The notes below the pieces were generated by a model that saw only the letters and a program-made list of their open reading frames with translations, did not search any database and was not told where the DNA came from. Below, in pieces: positions 1 through 11,629 of a DNA stretch of 64,000 bases. The translations under genes were made by a program, and so were the position numbers. The stretch's first letter is position 1; each line of letters opens with the position of its first letter. Origin of the DNA: Podospora pseudocomata (lineage: Eukaryota > Ascomycota > Sordariomycetes > Sordariales > Podosporaceae); the NCBI RefSeq assembly GCF_035222375.1, contig NC_085890.1:1612001-1676000 (forward strand). Direction: 5' to 3'.

Positions 1-890
1 AACGTGTTAACCTTGGGCTGGGGGGCAGGGTAAGAAAAGTAATTCCCCTTCGCATAGTACAGTTTCTTGTGTTGATCCTCCGGAACGATGAGATTGTTGA
101 TCTCAACCGCGCCCAATCCAGCAGCGTTGATGAGAGTTTCCGTTGTAATGGCGGAGGTTTCACCGCTGGGATCAGAGACGACGAGTTCCCAGCCTGAGGA
201 GCCCTTGTTCCCTAGCGGGGTAATACCTTTCACATCGGAGGATAACGCGAGAGTACCGCCCGCTTCTTCAAACAGTCCCAACAGGGTGAGCATCAGCGCG
301 TGGGAGTCGATGATTCCCGTTGTCGGCGACTCCAAAATGGCTTTCTCTGCCCTGACGGCTGGTTCCCTTTTTCTGGCGGTTTCTAAAGAGACCCACTCAA
401 TAGGGACGTGGAGTTCATTCTGGCAAAAGTTGTGGATTTGCTCGAGGGCCGCGAGTTGGAGGTCGTTTTGGGCTACGATCCATTTCCCCGTGCGGCGGTG
501 GGGGATGTCATGCTTCGCACAGAGGGAGTAGAGCAGTTCCTTGCCTCTGAGGCAGAGGGAAGTTTTGAGGGAGTCAGCACCGTAGTATATGCCTGCGTGG
601 ATCACCTCGCTGTTGCGGGACGAGGTTTCTGTTCCGATGGCATCGTGGCGCTCGAGGAGGAGCGTTGATGAGGAAGGATGTTTCCTGGCCAAAGATTGCG
701 CAATCGCTAAACCAACTACACCGCCGCCAATTACGGCGTGGGTAAAATCTGCATTGCGCCGGGCTGTGTTGGAAAATAGCCTCCTGAAAGCATATGACGT
801 CGTTGGTGGTGATGTCAACAGTGTTGGTGAAGCTGAAGATAGCGATAAGGCTTTGATAAGGGGGCGCAAAGGGGCGTTGCGCACAGGCAT
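1..890 (-). CDS. L-2-hydroxyglutarate dehydrogenase-like FAD oxidoreductase, 3' end off the window
   Basis: Open frame on the minus strand from an ATG at 890 to the left window edge (296 codons seen, no stop). After a basic, Ser/Thr-rich leader of about 45 residues that looks like a mitochondrial presequence, there is a classic dinucleotide-binding start, AVIGGGVVGLAIAQSLA. It is followed by an ETSSRNSEVIHAGIYY segment, which is the FAD-contact and signature region of L2HGDH/LhgO-type oxidases, then RRTGKW and a LINAAGLGA motif. Enzymes of this family oxidise L-2-hydroxyglutarate to 2-oxoglutarate in mitochondria, a metabolite-repair reaction. Family assignment is strong; the exact substrate is inferred. 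The C-terminal catalytic half lies outside the window. The gene is divergent from the coiled-coil gene at 2052. Confidence 0.88.
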   Translation of the reverse strand, partial: MPVRNAPLRPLIKALSLSSASPTLLTSPPTTSYAFRRLFSNTARRNADFTHAVIGGGVVGLAIAQSLARKHPSSSTLLLERHDAIGTETSSRNSEVIHAGIYYGADSLKTSLCLRGKELLYSLCAKHDIPHRRTGKWIVAQNDLQLAALEQIHNFCQNELHVPIEWVSLETARKREPAVRAEKAILESPTTGIIDSHALMLTLLGLFEEAGGTLALSSDVKGITPLGNKGSSGWELVVSDPSGETSAITTETLINAAGLGAVEINNLIVPEDQHKKLYYAKGNYFSYPAPQPKVNT

Positions 891-2051
891 TTCTTTTTAC
901 GTGCGGGCGCCGTCACGGGTATCGAAGGCTTAGTCTTGAGCGGACCAACTTATTGCTAAAAGAATTGACTTTCTCACTGTCGAGTTTCTCCCTTTGGAAC
1001 AGTGGTTGAGATCTCAAGGTGGTGAGGCGGATCTGGACTCGGTGCCTTCGGTGCTTGTTCGCTCTTCGGGCGGGCCTGGGTTAGTGGGCTGCAAGCTTGA
1101 TGGATGCCGTCAACGGCGTCTGCTGCACCGCTGCCGGAGCAGGGTCGAGGTGCCGCGTGATTGTCCAATGACACATTCTGGCCTCTTTGAGGGTCTGAGA
1201 TAAGCTTCAGTACACGCTTCAAACAGCAGATTTCAGTATTGAAGTGGTAAAAGTGGCCTGTTGAAAGCCAACCAGAGTTTATTTATTTGTCCTCGCCATC
1301 CCAAGTGTTGATGTTGTCCAAGGAAGCCAAAGTCTGTTTCCCGGGGTGGCCTTGGCATCACGTTAGTCAGGCGTTCTTGCGGTGGAACATCAGATGCTGT
1401 TTATGAATCATTCGGGACAAGAGCAGAGTAGTATACCCAAGGTAGGTAGGTACTCCGTAGTCATAGATAACAAGACGTGGCTGAGGGAAAATGACAGATA
1501 TCAGACGGTGAGGAAGGTGAGAGAGAGCCGTCTTTAGCAAATAGGATGGCATCTTGTGGTCAGGTGTGAAGTCTCGCCGGCTTCAGGAAGGCACAAGGTT
1601 CTTCCACGGGCGGGTCCGATGGGAAAAACGGCCTGTGAAAGATCGTCATGCGTCACTCGGCAGGCAGGAGCAAGGGGCATCTGGTGGGGCTTCACCCCAC
1701 CATCCAGCGCACGTCCACCTTGTTCCGGACCTGTCCAGACCACTTCCAGCAACATCCCCAAAAGCGTCATGCCTTGACTGCTTCGGAGTCTCAGAGTCTC
1801 CCCACTGGTTCTCTTACTCCGACAAAACAACTCAACAATATTGCCGCCTCACGGACCTGAAGCGGAACACGAAGAAAAGCACCACATCCGAAGACGCAGC
1901 TGGTCACGGGAGCTGTGGCCAACAGAATCGACATCAACAACCACCAGATATCTTTGGTCAAAAGCCTTCCTATTCCTGAACTTATCAAACATACTTATCG
2001 TACCTAAAGATACAAAACCCACAATTCGCATACAGAACAACCGCGCAGAAC
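891..2051. other. Intergenic, divergent promoter region
   Basis: About 1.16 kb between two divergent genes. The short open frames here overlap each other on both strands and resemble no protein. I see no tRNA, no repeat and no clear terminator. It most likely holds the promoters and 5' leaders of the genes at 890 (-) and 2052 (+). Confidence 0.5.
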
Positions 2052-3252
2052 ATGGCATCCGCCATTCCGGAACCAACCAACAAGTCCATCAACGGAGACG
2101 GCGCTGTCTCGCCCTCTCCGGGAGGGAGGCACCCCTCCATCTCACTCCAAGCTACTGCGACCCTGAACGCCCAGCTGCAGCGGGAGTCACCCTCCAGACG
2201 TAAGTGTCATCTGTCCTACCCCAGGCACGCCTAGACACAAATCCACAACACTCTTTCGTAGTCGACTTAGACGATTCAGAGGCATTATTGTCACCTCGCA
2301 ACTGAATTCGCAGTCCTGGTTGATCTATCCGCGGAGTGCTGCTGGCTGCGTAAACCACGGCTCTGTGCTAACAATATCAAAAGGCTCATCTGGTAGCCCT
2401 TTGTCTCCCAGCCGAGCTTCCCCCATCAACGGCCGTCGTCTCTCTCAAGTCATTACCAACTTGCAACTCGCAGACCCATCAGTGCCAGCACCAGGAGAAA
2501 TGCTTTCCGACTCGCAAACCAACAGGCCAGGGAGTTTCCGAGCCATGAGCCCCCACCGACTGTCCGTCACCGGATCCCCTCGATTGATCGCCACTGGAGA
2601 GCCCCGTCACAACCGAGCACCATCTCTTGGGGAAATACACCAGGAGTTGGAGACTGAGCAGGAGTTCCAAGTCAATAGGCTCCTTGGCGAAATTCGCCGC
2701 CTCCAGGAACAGGTCGATAGCTACAGGCGCCAGCAGTCTGGCTCTGCCGCCGGCAGCGAAGATCCTGCCGAGCGAACCACGACCCCGATTCCCACTTCGA
2801 TCCCGCAGGTCCCAGCCGGAGCTAGCTCCGGATCCCTGCCGCGGTCCCCAGTCTTTGCTCATCCGCGCAGTTCGTTCGACGTAGCTCGCGCCGATCTACG
2901 TCGCCGGTCTAGAACCCCCAGTAGAGGAGCGTCGCCTAGGTTGCGGTCGACCTCGATCAGTGGGGACAGCGGCGAACAGTGGCATCTAGGCTGCCGTGAC
3001 GAGAGTGCTTTCTACCAAGCCGAGACTCAAATGTTGATTCGTGAGAATCAGATGTTGAAGCACCGTATCAAGGAGCTTGGTAAGTTGCAAATTGTGAGAC
3101 AGTGGGGTTCGATTGATTGCTAATATCATGCAGAGCGTCAGTTGACCGATTCGACCGGAAGCAATGCATCCATCACCCACGAGCCGTCTCATCCTTCACA
3201 TCTCACCCACTCAACATCTGTTTCTGAAGAGGAATCGTCCAAGCCAGTCTAG
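2052..3252 (+). CDS. Conserved fungal coiled-coil protein of unknown function
   Basis: Three exons: 2052-2199, 2384-3079, 3134-3252, giving 320 residues. The first intron is 184 nt with donor GTAAGT, branch GCTAAC and an AAG acceptor; the second is 54 nt with donor GTAAGT. Phases agree at both joins. The N-terminal half is Ser/Pro rich (SPLSPSRAS, RRLSQVITNLQLADPSVPAP). A coiled coil follows (about residues 150-190, around QVNRLLGEIRRLQEQ), then an SRTPSRGASPRLRSTS stretch, then a second helix around ESAFYQAETQMLIRENQMLK that runs into the last exon (KELERQLT). These last motifs recur in uncharacterised Pezizomycotina proteins as far as I recall. No catalytic domain is visible. The first intron acceptor is the least certain part. 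Confidence 0.75.
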
Positions 3253-6200
3253 AGAATGGCTCTCAAGCAAGCTTCGGATGAAACTTCACCAGCTGTGCCA
3301 GATGAGCAGTACAGCTGTCTTTAGACGAAGTTCTTTCTCCCCTTGAAGAGCAGGGTGCACTTGGGCACTCGTCTCTTTTTGACGAGATTCACTTGGTCTT
3401 ACGATTTCATTGTTGTCATGGCGTTTTATTGGGGCCATTGGCTTTATTAAAGAGTGAGTTTCGCAGCAAGAGCTGTTCTCTGGCGGTTATGCATCTCTTA
3501 TGGTATCAATGGCGATTCATGGTTTCATCATACTAGCATTGTAATGCATACTGGAGTCTATCCAGGGCGCCATCTCATTCATTGAATTGGACGTTATGAC
3601 AAACTTTGAAGGTCGGGTAGCCATAGGAACAGGCGTTGTAATTTTCTCGTCTTGCTCTTTATTGTTGCTTTACACTGTTTTCATATGCTCATTAATGGAG
3701 CTTGTTAGTTTTATTGTATCAATCAAACCTCGAGATGTGTTTACGTTGGCGATGGTGTTTGATATCTTGAGACGCATGAAGGCTACTTGGGATAACATGT
3801 GTGCCAAACATTTCATCCGAAAATAGGTATAGGTAGTGACGTTGATGTGATGGAGATTGGACCATAGATTCTAGGAAGGGGACGCTAATGCAGGAACAAA
3901 TCATCTCCACAACCTCACATTATAAAGCCGAAACTGGTACTAGGGTTTCTGATGGACGGTATTCTGAAGGGCGAATGGAGATGGAGGTTTGAGTTGGCTG
4001 ATATATGCTCGTTTTGCGAGGACGTTGACAACACATACATAGGTGCATACATACCTATATTTGGGTTGACCGAGGTAAGGACCTACCCACATAAATGTGG
4101 TGCAACGGGAAAACCATGGCTTTTTTGCGGTGAGTACCTTATGTATGTTTGTCGGTCAGCCATTGACGATATTTTGTCTTGGGTTATTTTTATATCTGTT
4201 GCTTTTTTCTTTCGCTCTTGCAGAGGGTGGCTTACGGGTATCTAGGTGGCTTATGTTGCTTTTTTTTTTTTTTTTTTTTGGGTATGTATGTTTATGCCCA
4301 TGCTGACTAGAGACATGCAGGAGTTGTATGTCTTTCCTAAGCATGGCACTGAGAGAATTCGAGTTGTCCGAGAAGTCCGATGGGGGTGGTACGAAGTGAT
4401 GATGAATTTGTGGAACTGGCAAACGTGGGGGGTAAGGGAACAGAGGGAGGGTTGGATTGTGAGATGTTGTGTTAGGTTTGGGAGCTGGGTATTTTATGTT
4501 GTGGTGGGTTTGATGGGCCACGCGATGTGGGTGAGTGGTGGGACAGCAGAGAGGGTTGGTTGAGGTGGGAAGGACAGATCCAGGGGAAAGACAGACTAGA
4601 GGTGAGGTTATTTCGAAAAGGGTGTTTGTGTTGTAGGTTGGATGTTGAAGTGGATGTTGAAGGATGATCTGAGACGATGTTCGCAATGACGGGGAGACGA
4701 CCGACTGATCAGACCAAGGAAAAATGAAAGGAGGGGGAGATGACAGGAGGCCTTGTTCTACAATACTAGGAGATGTTGTGCGAGCATGTGAAGTCAATAT
4801 TCAAAGGGCTCGTGTGACGACGGTGTGGTTCGAAAAGGAAGCTGAGAGAGGGTATGTACGCAGTGGAATAAAAAGGCGAGTTGCATATTCCCAGCTTCCA
4901 ATGCTGTTCTCTTACGACGCCAAGAAGTCAATAGAGGAACGCAAAGATGCATAATTATGTATGCGGGCGGCCGGGATACGATTTCAATATTTGAAGAAGT
5001 CATCATCATCATGGGATATATGCGAAGGGGACAAGGTGGGTTTGGAGGTGTGGAAAAGGTATGTTTCAAAGACATCCTTGAAGGGCCCCTTGAAGCTCCA
5101 CGACGATGATGGCGCCGGCAGTCTCAAGGCTGAAGGACGTCTCAGACTTGGGAAGCCAAGCCCACTTTTGGACCCCACATAGCGGAGCGGGAATGGGCCG
5201 GCCGAAGCTTGGATCGATCTGGTTTGTTGGGGGGCTGGGATTTCTAGGACCGGCTCCCTGAAGATGTGCCGAGCTTGGTCCGGAACGGAGTATGGAGAGG
5301 GACGTCATGATTTTTGGTTGTTTTGTGAAGTGAGGGTTTGCATTGTTTAGGAAGTCGTGATGCTTCTAGTCTGTTGATATCAATTGATCCCCCACACCTC
5401 CCAAGATCTCTCATTCATCAGTTTGTGATGACAGTTGGTGCTGTGGCCTCTCATAGGGCAGTTGGGAAAAAAGACGTGTGGATCCTGGTCCCTGCGGATT
5501 TTGAGTTTGGTTCGGAACCGCGCACCCCTAAATTGAGAACCACGACGGACATGGGAGGGCCCCTCGCGGGTTTGGCTCCAATTCGACCAGCCCTCGACTT
5601 CAGCAGGGATGGACTCCCGCAACGGAACCTCACAATTTGCTTCTTTCATCACACGCAGCTTGACGCATGTCCCAGAGATGCTGATAGGTGGTGGTGGTCA
5701 GCAAGAAGCAAAAAAAAATAAAAAATAAGACTCGCTCGGAGTCTTTGCCAGTCCTTTGGGAATTGGGATAGCGCTGCCGCCGCTGCGCTACCACCTAGGT
5801 AGATTGGGTAGGCGCCCAAACATCACCACTCCCGGCAGCCGACGAGCCCACCATAGAAACAACTGAAAGCGCTCAAAATCGAGCGCACGAGACACAGTTA
5901 CACGGCTGTGTCTTACTTGGATGAGGTTCCTGTCCGATGTGAAGCCGAGCCCAAGCGCCAGCTTTCCCAGCGAAGAGGAAAACAGGAAACACGGCTGGCG
6001 CATCAAGTGACTCGAGACCAGGCCCTGCCGACCCCCCCCCCAGTCCCATCCAGTCCCATCCAAGTCCTTGCACGGCTGTTGCTGTCTGTGTTCCCGCTTT
6101 CGCTTTCCCCCGATCATCCCCCCCGTCAACCCCCCCCGGGCGTCATGTCCATCCATTCCACATTTCCACATGTCGTTTATATAGGAAAACGTTCTTCCCA

Positions 6201-6743
6201 CTCTCCTGGCTGTGAGACCCCTTCCCCCCTCCCCTCCGTGGGTTTCCCTCGTTTATTCAGTTCCCCCCCTTCCCCTCCACCTCCATCTCATCTCACTCAT
6301 AAAAATATACAACCCGTCCAGTGCATTGGGCCAAAAACTTGAACGCGGCACAGTTTGAGCTCTGACGTATATTCGGCAAAGCTGTTGTGATAATCTCTGG
6401 TTCGACCACTCTCGTTGCGACCTCGGGACCACCTGTCCCGTCTGCAGCTCGGAGCTTTGGGGAACACGCGCGCCCTGCCTTATTTTGTTGCTCCTCCTTC
6501 CTTATTCGAGCCTCGACCATCTGTCGGCTCACGCGTTCGACACCTGCAGGATTTTATCCCTTCCTTTCATTGTTTTGTTTTGGATTGCGACTCGGCCAGG
6601 AAGAGATTTGTTTACAAAACTCGACGACTGGTGGTCTATCTTCCCATGTATTGCGATCACCAATCATCTCGACGACAAAGCTGGCGCCAGATCCATAGCA
6701 GCATTCCAGCCCATTGGCCAGATCTGAGTAGACGACAAGAGGC
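3253..6743. other. Long stretch with no recognisable gene
   Basis: About 3.5 kb. It contains a 21-base poly-T tract at 4259-4279, several Pro/Ser-rich or low-complexity open frames on both strands (the longest, at 4156-4797 on the minus strand, is a low-complexity shadow crossing the poly-T tract) and C/T-rich DNA at 6020-6300. Nothing resembles a protein family, tRNA or transposon. The last several hundred bases are probably promoter and leader of the PH-domain gene. A long non-coding transcript cannot be excluded. Confidence 0.4.
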
Positions 6744-9113
6744 ATGACGGGGCAACAAGGGGATCCGGCACCTACTGCAGCCGGGCTTGAAGCGTTGCAG
6801 AATTCGTTAGGGAGGAGGACACGACCGCCGCCACTGGGGGATTGGAATGCGGAGACGGGAAAGATACCGCTGCGCGACGACGATAAGCTACGCCGGAGAG
6901 AGTCAAGGCTGGGATTGAGGAGTATATTCGGCCGGAACAAGAGCACATCGGTAACGGCGGCACCGGCCTTGCCACGAGAGGCGCAACGGAGTAGCGGGAT
7001 ACGCGCCTCACTAACGAACTGGCCCTATCAGTTTCATCATCAGCGCTCTGAGAGCACACTTACTTCACAAGCAGGGCAGAATCTCAAACATGAGAAATCA
7101 ACAGGAGGGCAACCATCGCCAGAAGGGATTGTGCCATGGAGCCCACCGCCATTGTTTCAAGCTTACCCCCAAGCGATCAAACACACCCATCTACCAGCAT
7201 GCACCGCCTCTACCGAATCGGTACTACGACTCAACAACAAGACCAGCTTCTCCATTGGAGGCGGCTCAAATCCGGCGACACCAGTAGTTGAGAAGTTTGA
7301 CGAGGCCATTGGCGAGAAGACAGAGAAACCGAAGAGGAGACATCGGAGGAATACGTCGGGACTTGGGGGGGAGTTCAAGTGGACAACAAAGATTTTTGTT
7401 TTGGTTACGGCCGGGTACCTGCTTCAGTATTCAGGTGAGGGATCGTACGACCGACTGCCAGAAAAGATCCTTCACTTGGGGAAGGACTCGGCGGCATTTG
7501 CCAGTGATGCCATCCCGGGACGGCATTGGGTCCTACAAATATCAGCAGTAGCCGAGTCGGATCGTGTTCCGAGCTCCCATGGCTCTTCCTTGCTGGCACG
7601 CCTGCCCTTCATGGGGCAAGAGAGGGGCCGTTCTCCGCATTTCCTGATGGTGTTCGAGAGTGCTGAGGAAATGGATGCCTGGATTGCAGTATTAAGGCGT
7701 GAAATTGAGGCACTGGGTGGCAGGAAGGTTTTGTCTGAGACTGGCAAACCAAAGACGGCTGATGAAGACTCGCAGCTGAAAAGCCAGACAAGTCAGCGGA
7801 CGTTGGTCGTCAGAGACCCAGAGCGTTTTTCACGGATCTGGGACCATAGCTCCTTGAACCCGGATATCCAACTCGATGCTGCGGACGAGGATGTACGCGA
7901 GCAGTCATTTGACGATACGTCCTCGGCGAGTGTTATTTCCCATGACGGGCGGCAACTTGATGCGCTCAGGGATAGCACGAATCGGTTTTCTTATGTCTCA
8001 TCGGGCCAGCGAACCATGATCACATCTGCTGGTTCATCGCCTGCTTGCTCTCCTATTCGGGACACCTTTGCGGAACACGAGTCCATGACACCGGACATGC
8101 CGCCCCTGGACGAGCACTGGTTGCCAAAAATGAGGCCCAATGCTGCGGCGATCAACGACCGGAGACAGTCGCTTCAGGCAGGGAACCATGTGCTCGAGAT
8201 GCATCTTTCAACAGCACAGACTCTTCGTCCTCGGTCGACTGAAATGGTGCCTCCGTTTTCGCCTGGCTCGCACCCAGGGTCTAATCTCAGCATTCCCCAA
8301 GGCATTAGCAAGCGATTTCCGGTAAAAGGGGTTGATTTCACCCCTGGTTCTTTCTCAACATTGCCATCTCGATTTGGTTCGCGAAGGCCACCTCCGTCTG
8401 CCTTGTCTATCAACTCCCGTCCGCTGTCCCTGGTTCTCGATCAACCCTCGCCAGCATCCTCGCCAATGAGCCACGCAAGGAAGAACAGCGCCCAGAGCAC
8501 ATTATCGAGCACACCAGAAGCTCTATCGACCTCTCCACCATCACATTTGTGGATCGAAAGCGACAAGTCAGACGAAGAGCTCAACTCCCCTGTCCAGCCC
8601 TCATCATATCCATCAATTGAAAACAGCCCACCAAAGTCCAAGCTGAACCCACCGCCACGACCTCGACGTCCCTCCGCTTGTTCAGACATCATCGAGGACG
8701 AGAGCAGTCCCATCTCTTCACAATCCCACCTCACAGCCCATCTCTGCGAGGGACCTCGATCATCCTCCTCGTTGGGCACATACGGGGGAGGGTTAAGCAG
8801 ACTATCCGAAACCCTCGAGCCTCGGGCTAGAAGATCCAGCTTCTCCGCCCAAGCAGGAACCTCACTGCCACTAAGCCCGAGATACCTCTCCCAATGCCCA
8901 CTCAAATCAATTGCGAGATCATCACAACATTTGAGAATCGACTCCCTCGTTAGCCCGCAGTTCCTGAACTCGAGCAGGAGTATGTCCATGCTTGCAGAGG
9001 GACCACCACCAGCACCACCACCAACGAGGGCTTTGCCGCCAATCCCTAAAAGGACATCCACTGGGGGTGGCAGGAGTAGTTATGTGGCGGCCGCGCCGCC
9101 GGGGTTCATATAA
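6744..9113 (+). CDS. PH-domain protein, Ser/Pro-rich, fungal
   Basis: Single uninterrupted exon of 789 codons from ATG 6744 to TAA 9111-9113. The N-terminal about 200 residues are basic and disordered. A pleckstrin-homology-like domain occupies about residues 208-326: it starts FKWTTKIFVLVTAGYLLQYS, contains GRHWVLQIS, and closes with the C-terminal helix FLMVFESAEEMDAWIAVLRR whose Trp is the PH hallmark. The remaining 460 residues are Ser/Pro-rich with many short SP and PPP motifs (end: PPPAPPPTRALPPIP), suggesting phosphorylation and SH3 binding. PH proteins of this layout probably bind phosphoinositides or act as scaffolds at the cell cortex; that role is inferred. No catalytic domain is present. 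C/T-rich DNA lies upstream. Confidence 0.85.
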   Translation: MTGQQGDPAPTAAGLEALQNSLGRRTRPPPLGDWNAETGKIPLRDDDKLRRRESRLGLRSIFGRNKSTSVTAAPALPREAQRSSGIRASLTNWPYQFHHQRSESTLTSQAGQNLKHEKSTGGQPSPEGIVPWSPPPLFQAYPQAIKHTHLPACTASTESVLRLNNKTSFSIGGGSNPATPVVEKFDEAIGEKTEKPKRRHRRNTSGLGGEFKWTTKIFVLVTAGYLLQYSGEGSYDRLPEKILHLGKDSAAFASDAIPGRHWVLQISAVAESDRVPSSHGSSLLARLPFMGQERGRSPHFLMVFESAEEMDAWIAVLRREIEALGGRKVLSETGKPKTADEDSQLKSQTSQRTLVVRDPERFSRIWDHSSLNPDIQLDAADEDVREQSFDDTSSASVISHDGRQLDALRDSTNRFSYVSSGQRTMITSAGSSPACSPIRDTFAEHESMTPDMPPLDEHWLPKMRPNAAAINDRRQSLQAGNHVLEMHLSTAQTLRPRSTEMVPPFSPGSHPGSNLSIPQGISKRFPVKGVDFTPGSFSTLPSRFGSRRPPPSALSINSRPLSLVLDQPSPASSPMSHARKNSAQSTLSSTPEALSTSPPSHLWIESDKSDEELNSPVQPSSYPSIENSPPKSKLNPPPRPRRPSACSDIIEDESSPISSQSHLTAHLCEGPRSSSSLGTYGGGLSRLSETLEPRARRSSFSAQAGTSLPLSPRYLSQCPLKSIARSSQHLRIDSLVSPQFLNSSRSMSMLAEGPPPAPPPTRALPPIPKRTSTGGGRSSYVAAAPPGFI

Positions 9114-9997
9114 TCCCCAGATTTTATCTCATTCACTTCTATAGGGCAGTTGATCTGCCATTTTCAAAGGAAGGTTAATCATCAAAAGGATGGAGGGGGG
9201 GGGGGGGGGAAGGTATATGATGATCAGGAATATGGAAAGGATTCATCAAAGATTTTATACCCAGAGAAAGCAGAGAAGAACACGACGTCAGACGACATTT
9301 TCTATTATAAATATATATATATATTACTTCTTGGTTGGTTTGAGGGTTAGAGTATTCTGTTGCTTTCGTAGCGGGCATGGTTAGTTAGCGGTAGGAGTTT
9401 GGGAGGGATGGGTAGGGGAGATTAAATGAATTGAATACAGATGTTGAGAACAATCCTAACGGGTTGTCTTTGTGTGATGACTGTGGTGACAGATGCGGCT
9501 TTGGGGGAGGGATGAGTTGATTTGAAGGGGTTAGGGTTGACGGTTGAGTTACGGTGTAGGGTTAACTGTTGAGTTACGGTATAGGGTTGGGCGAGGGCAG
9601 ATGAAGTCGGTGTGTTGAAGTCGACCTGCCAGTAGAAGCCTTTTTTTTATATATATAAAAAATGGAGACATCAAAAACAGGTGACTGCATATTTTCTCTT
9701 CATCTGAAAACCTGCACCAAAGCCACAAACAACGTTGAGGTCACCGTTGCAAAAACCACAACTCGCTGAAGTGAGGGGCGGCGATTTCCTGTCCAATTTT
9801 CAGCCCCACACTTTTGAATATCCCAAAAATTTGGTCAAGCGAACCTTCCTGTCCTTCCACACCCCACCACTTGTCAACCGTCCACCACCACAAAACAACG
9901 CGTGCAACCGGCGAAACCGACCTGGGACGACCGACTTTTTCTCGAATTTATCACACTTCCGATCTCCCTCTTCCAGCAGATCGCAAAATCAGTCAAA
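9114..9997. other. Intergenic between PH-domain gene and eIF3g
   Basis: Holds the 3' region of the PH-domain gene and the promoter of eIF3g. It includes a G11 run at 9196-9209 interrupted by one A, a short tandem repeat with AGGGTT cores at 9533-9590 (listed separately) and a T/A palindrome at about 9642-9661. No gene seen. Confidence 0.5.
9533..9590. repeat. 25-bp minisatellite, two full units and a partial third
   Basis: Units begin AGGGTTGACGG and AGGGTTAACTG, each followed by TTGAGTTACGGT; a third unit is cut after AGGGTTGGG. Each unit starts with the telomere-like hexamer AGGGTT, preceded by GGGGTT. It is too short and too degenerate to be an internal telomere tract. Confidence 0.7.
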
Positions 9998-11629
9998 ATG
10001 GCCGCGCAAGCTAAGTGAGTCTTACCACACCCCACAGCCACACCCACCACTTGTGTGCCCTTTCCCCTAGGGTCCTTACTAACTCCCACCACCAACCAGG
10101 CACGACTGGGCCGACGACGACGACCTCGACGAGCTCACCACCGCCGACCTCCCCCCCCCCCAGAAAATCCAAAACAAGGACGGCTCCACCACCATCATCG
10201 AGTACCGCTACAACGACCAGAACCAAAAAGTCAAGACGACCCGCCGCATTCGCTACATCACCCACCGCGAGGTCGTCAACCCGCGCGTTGCCGAGCGCAA
10301 GGCCTGGGCCAAGTTTGGGCAGTCGGCCAAGGACGGGGCCGGGCCGGCGCCCGACACGACGAGCGTGGGGGAGAATATCATCTTCCGGCCGAGTATCAAT
10401 TGGAGGAAGGATGCGAAGGATGAGAGCAAGGATCCGAATGCGCAGGCTATGAAGGATAAGTTGAAGGATAAGAAGGTTAAGGTATGTGAATGGGCAGTGG
10501 TGGTTTTGTGGTGTTTTCGGGGGGAAAGGAGGGAGGGGGGCCTCAGGGCGAGTGTCCGGCGGGTTGGGAGTGACTACTGTTTGCCAGCTGGTTGAGGTGA
10601 CTGGTTAACTTGGCCATGAGCTCTTATCGATCTTCGCGATGAGTGGCTGTGGTTAAGTCTGTTCAGAGTCGAGTCGCCTCGCTGGCTGGCGTGACGGAGC
10701 TTCTTCCTGTTGGGACTGAACACAGGAACTGGTGGATGGCGGTGTTTACCCCTTTCCCCCCCTTTTTCAGGGACTGGTGGAAGCCAGTTACCTCCCACCC
10801 CCCTCCCTTTTCCCCTTTCCCCTTCTCCCCTTTCCCCTTCTCCCCTTTCTTCAGGCACTTGTGGATGCTGCTTTCCTCGTCTCCCTTTTTCTTGGCATCG
10901 ATGGATAAGTTTGATGATCATGTCAAGGGGAGAGAGGGGCACATATCGACATTTGCAATGTCGAGCAGGAGACGCCTGGAAGTAGTCTTTCCACTTCAAG
11001 AAACGTCAGACGAGCTCATGATTATGAATTTTGCGAGACTAATTTGCTCGGTAGTGTCGTATTTGCAACGGAGAGCATTTCACGGCGAGATGTCCCTACA
11101 AGGATACGATGGCCCCTATCGGCGAGGCTGCTGGCGCGGATGTGGCGGCTGGGATGGGAGACGATGCTGGGGCTGGGGGAGCCGGTCCTGGGGGTGCTGG
11201 GGCGCCTGGGACGGGGAAGAAGGGAAGCTATGTACCGCCTGCGTTGCGTGGTGCTGGGGGTGCTGCCGGGACGGGAGTGGGCGAGAGAATGGGTGGGAAG
11301 TATGGCGAGAGGGACGACTTGGCCACGCTCAGAGTTACCAACGTAAGTTTACTGTTAACGTGGGAAACCAGAAGCGGAATATCTGCTGACACAGGCAATG
11401 ATAGGTCTCCGAGATGGCGGAAGAGAACGAGCTGCGCGATATGTTCGAGCGCTTCGGTCGGGTTACTCGCGTCTTCTTGGCCAAAGATCGCGACACTGGT
11501 CTGGCCAAGGGCTTCGCCTTCATCAGTTTCGCGGACCGTGGTGACGCTGTTAAGGCTTGTGCCAAGATGGACGGTTTCGGTTTCAGGCACTTGATTCTCA
11601 GAGTCGAGTTTGCGAAGAAAGCTGCGTAA
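9998..11629 (+). CDS. TIF35: Eukaryotic translation initiation factor 3 subunit G (eIF3g/Tif35)
   Basis: Four exons: 9998-10014, 10100-10481, 11055-11342, 11405-11629, giving 303 residues with matching phases. The protein starts [18 protein letters not shown], the usual acidic N-terminus of fungal eIF3g that contacts eIF3i. A zinc knuckle follows at about residues 134-146 ([13 protein letters not shown], a CCHC pattern), then a Gly/Ala-rich linker with YVPPALR, and a C-terminal RRM with RNP2-like LRVTNVSEM and RNP1-like KGFAFISF. eIF3g is the RNA-binding subunit of eIF3, acting in scanning and reinitiation on the 40S subunit. The second intron is 573 nt, far longer than the others here (62-85 nt in this gene); its repeats are described separately. 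Confidence 0.95.
10723..10870 (+). repeat. Degenerate tandem repeat with acceptor-like units inside eIF3g intron 2
   Basis: Three copies of a CAGG-N-ACTGGTGGA-like core start at 10723, 10768 and 10852. The second and third follow long C/T tracts (10747-10767 and 10791-10851) containing tandem CCCCTTTCCCCTTCT units. Each core therefore looks like a polypyrimidine tract followed by CAG. The third copy reads CACTTGTGG. A Pro-rich open frame on the opposite strand is a by-product of this composition. Confidence 0.65.

Noticed and set aside
4156-4797. 213-codon minus-strand frame
   Set aside because: Low-complexity Pro/Ser/Thr/His composition crossing a poly-T tract that yields a Lys run; no helices or motifs and no start context worth noting.
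10574-10999. Pro-rich minus-strand frame inside eIF3g intron 2
   Set aside because: Explained by the C/T-rich tandem repeat of the intron.
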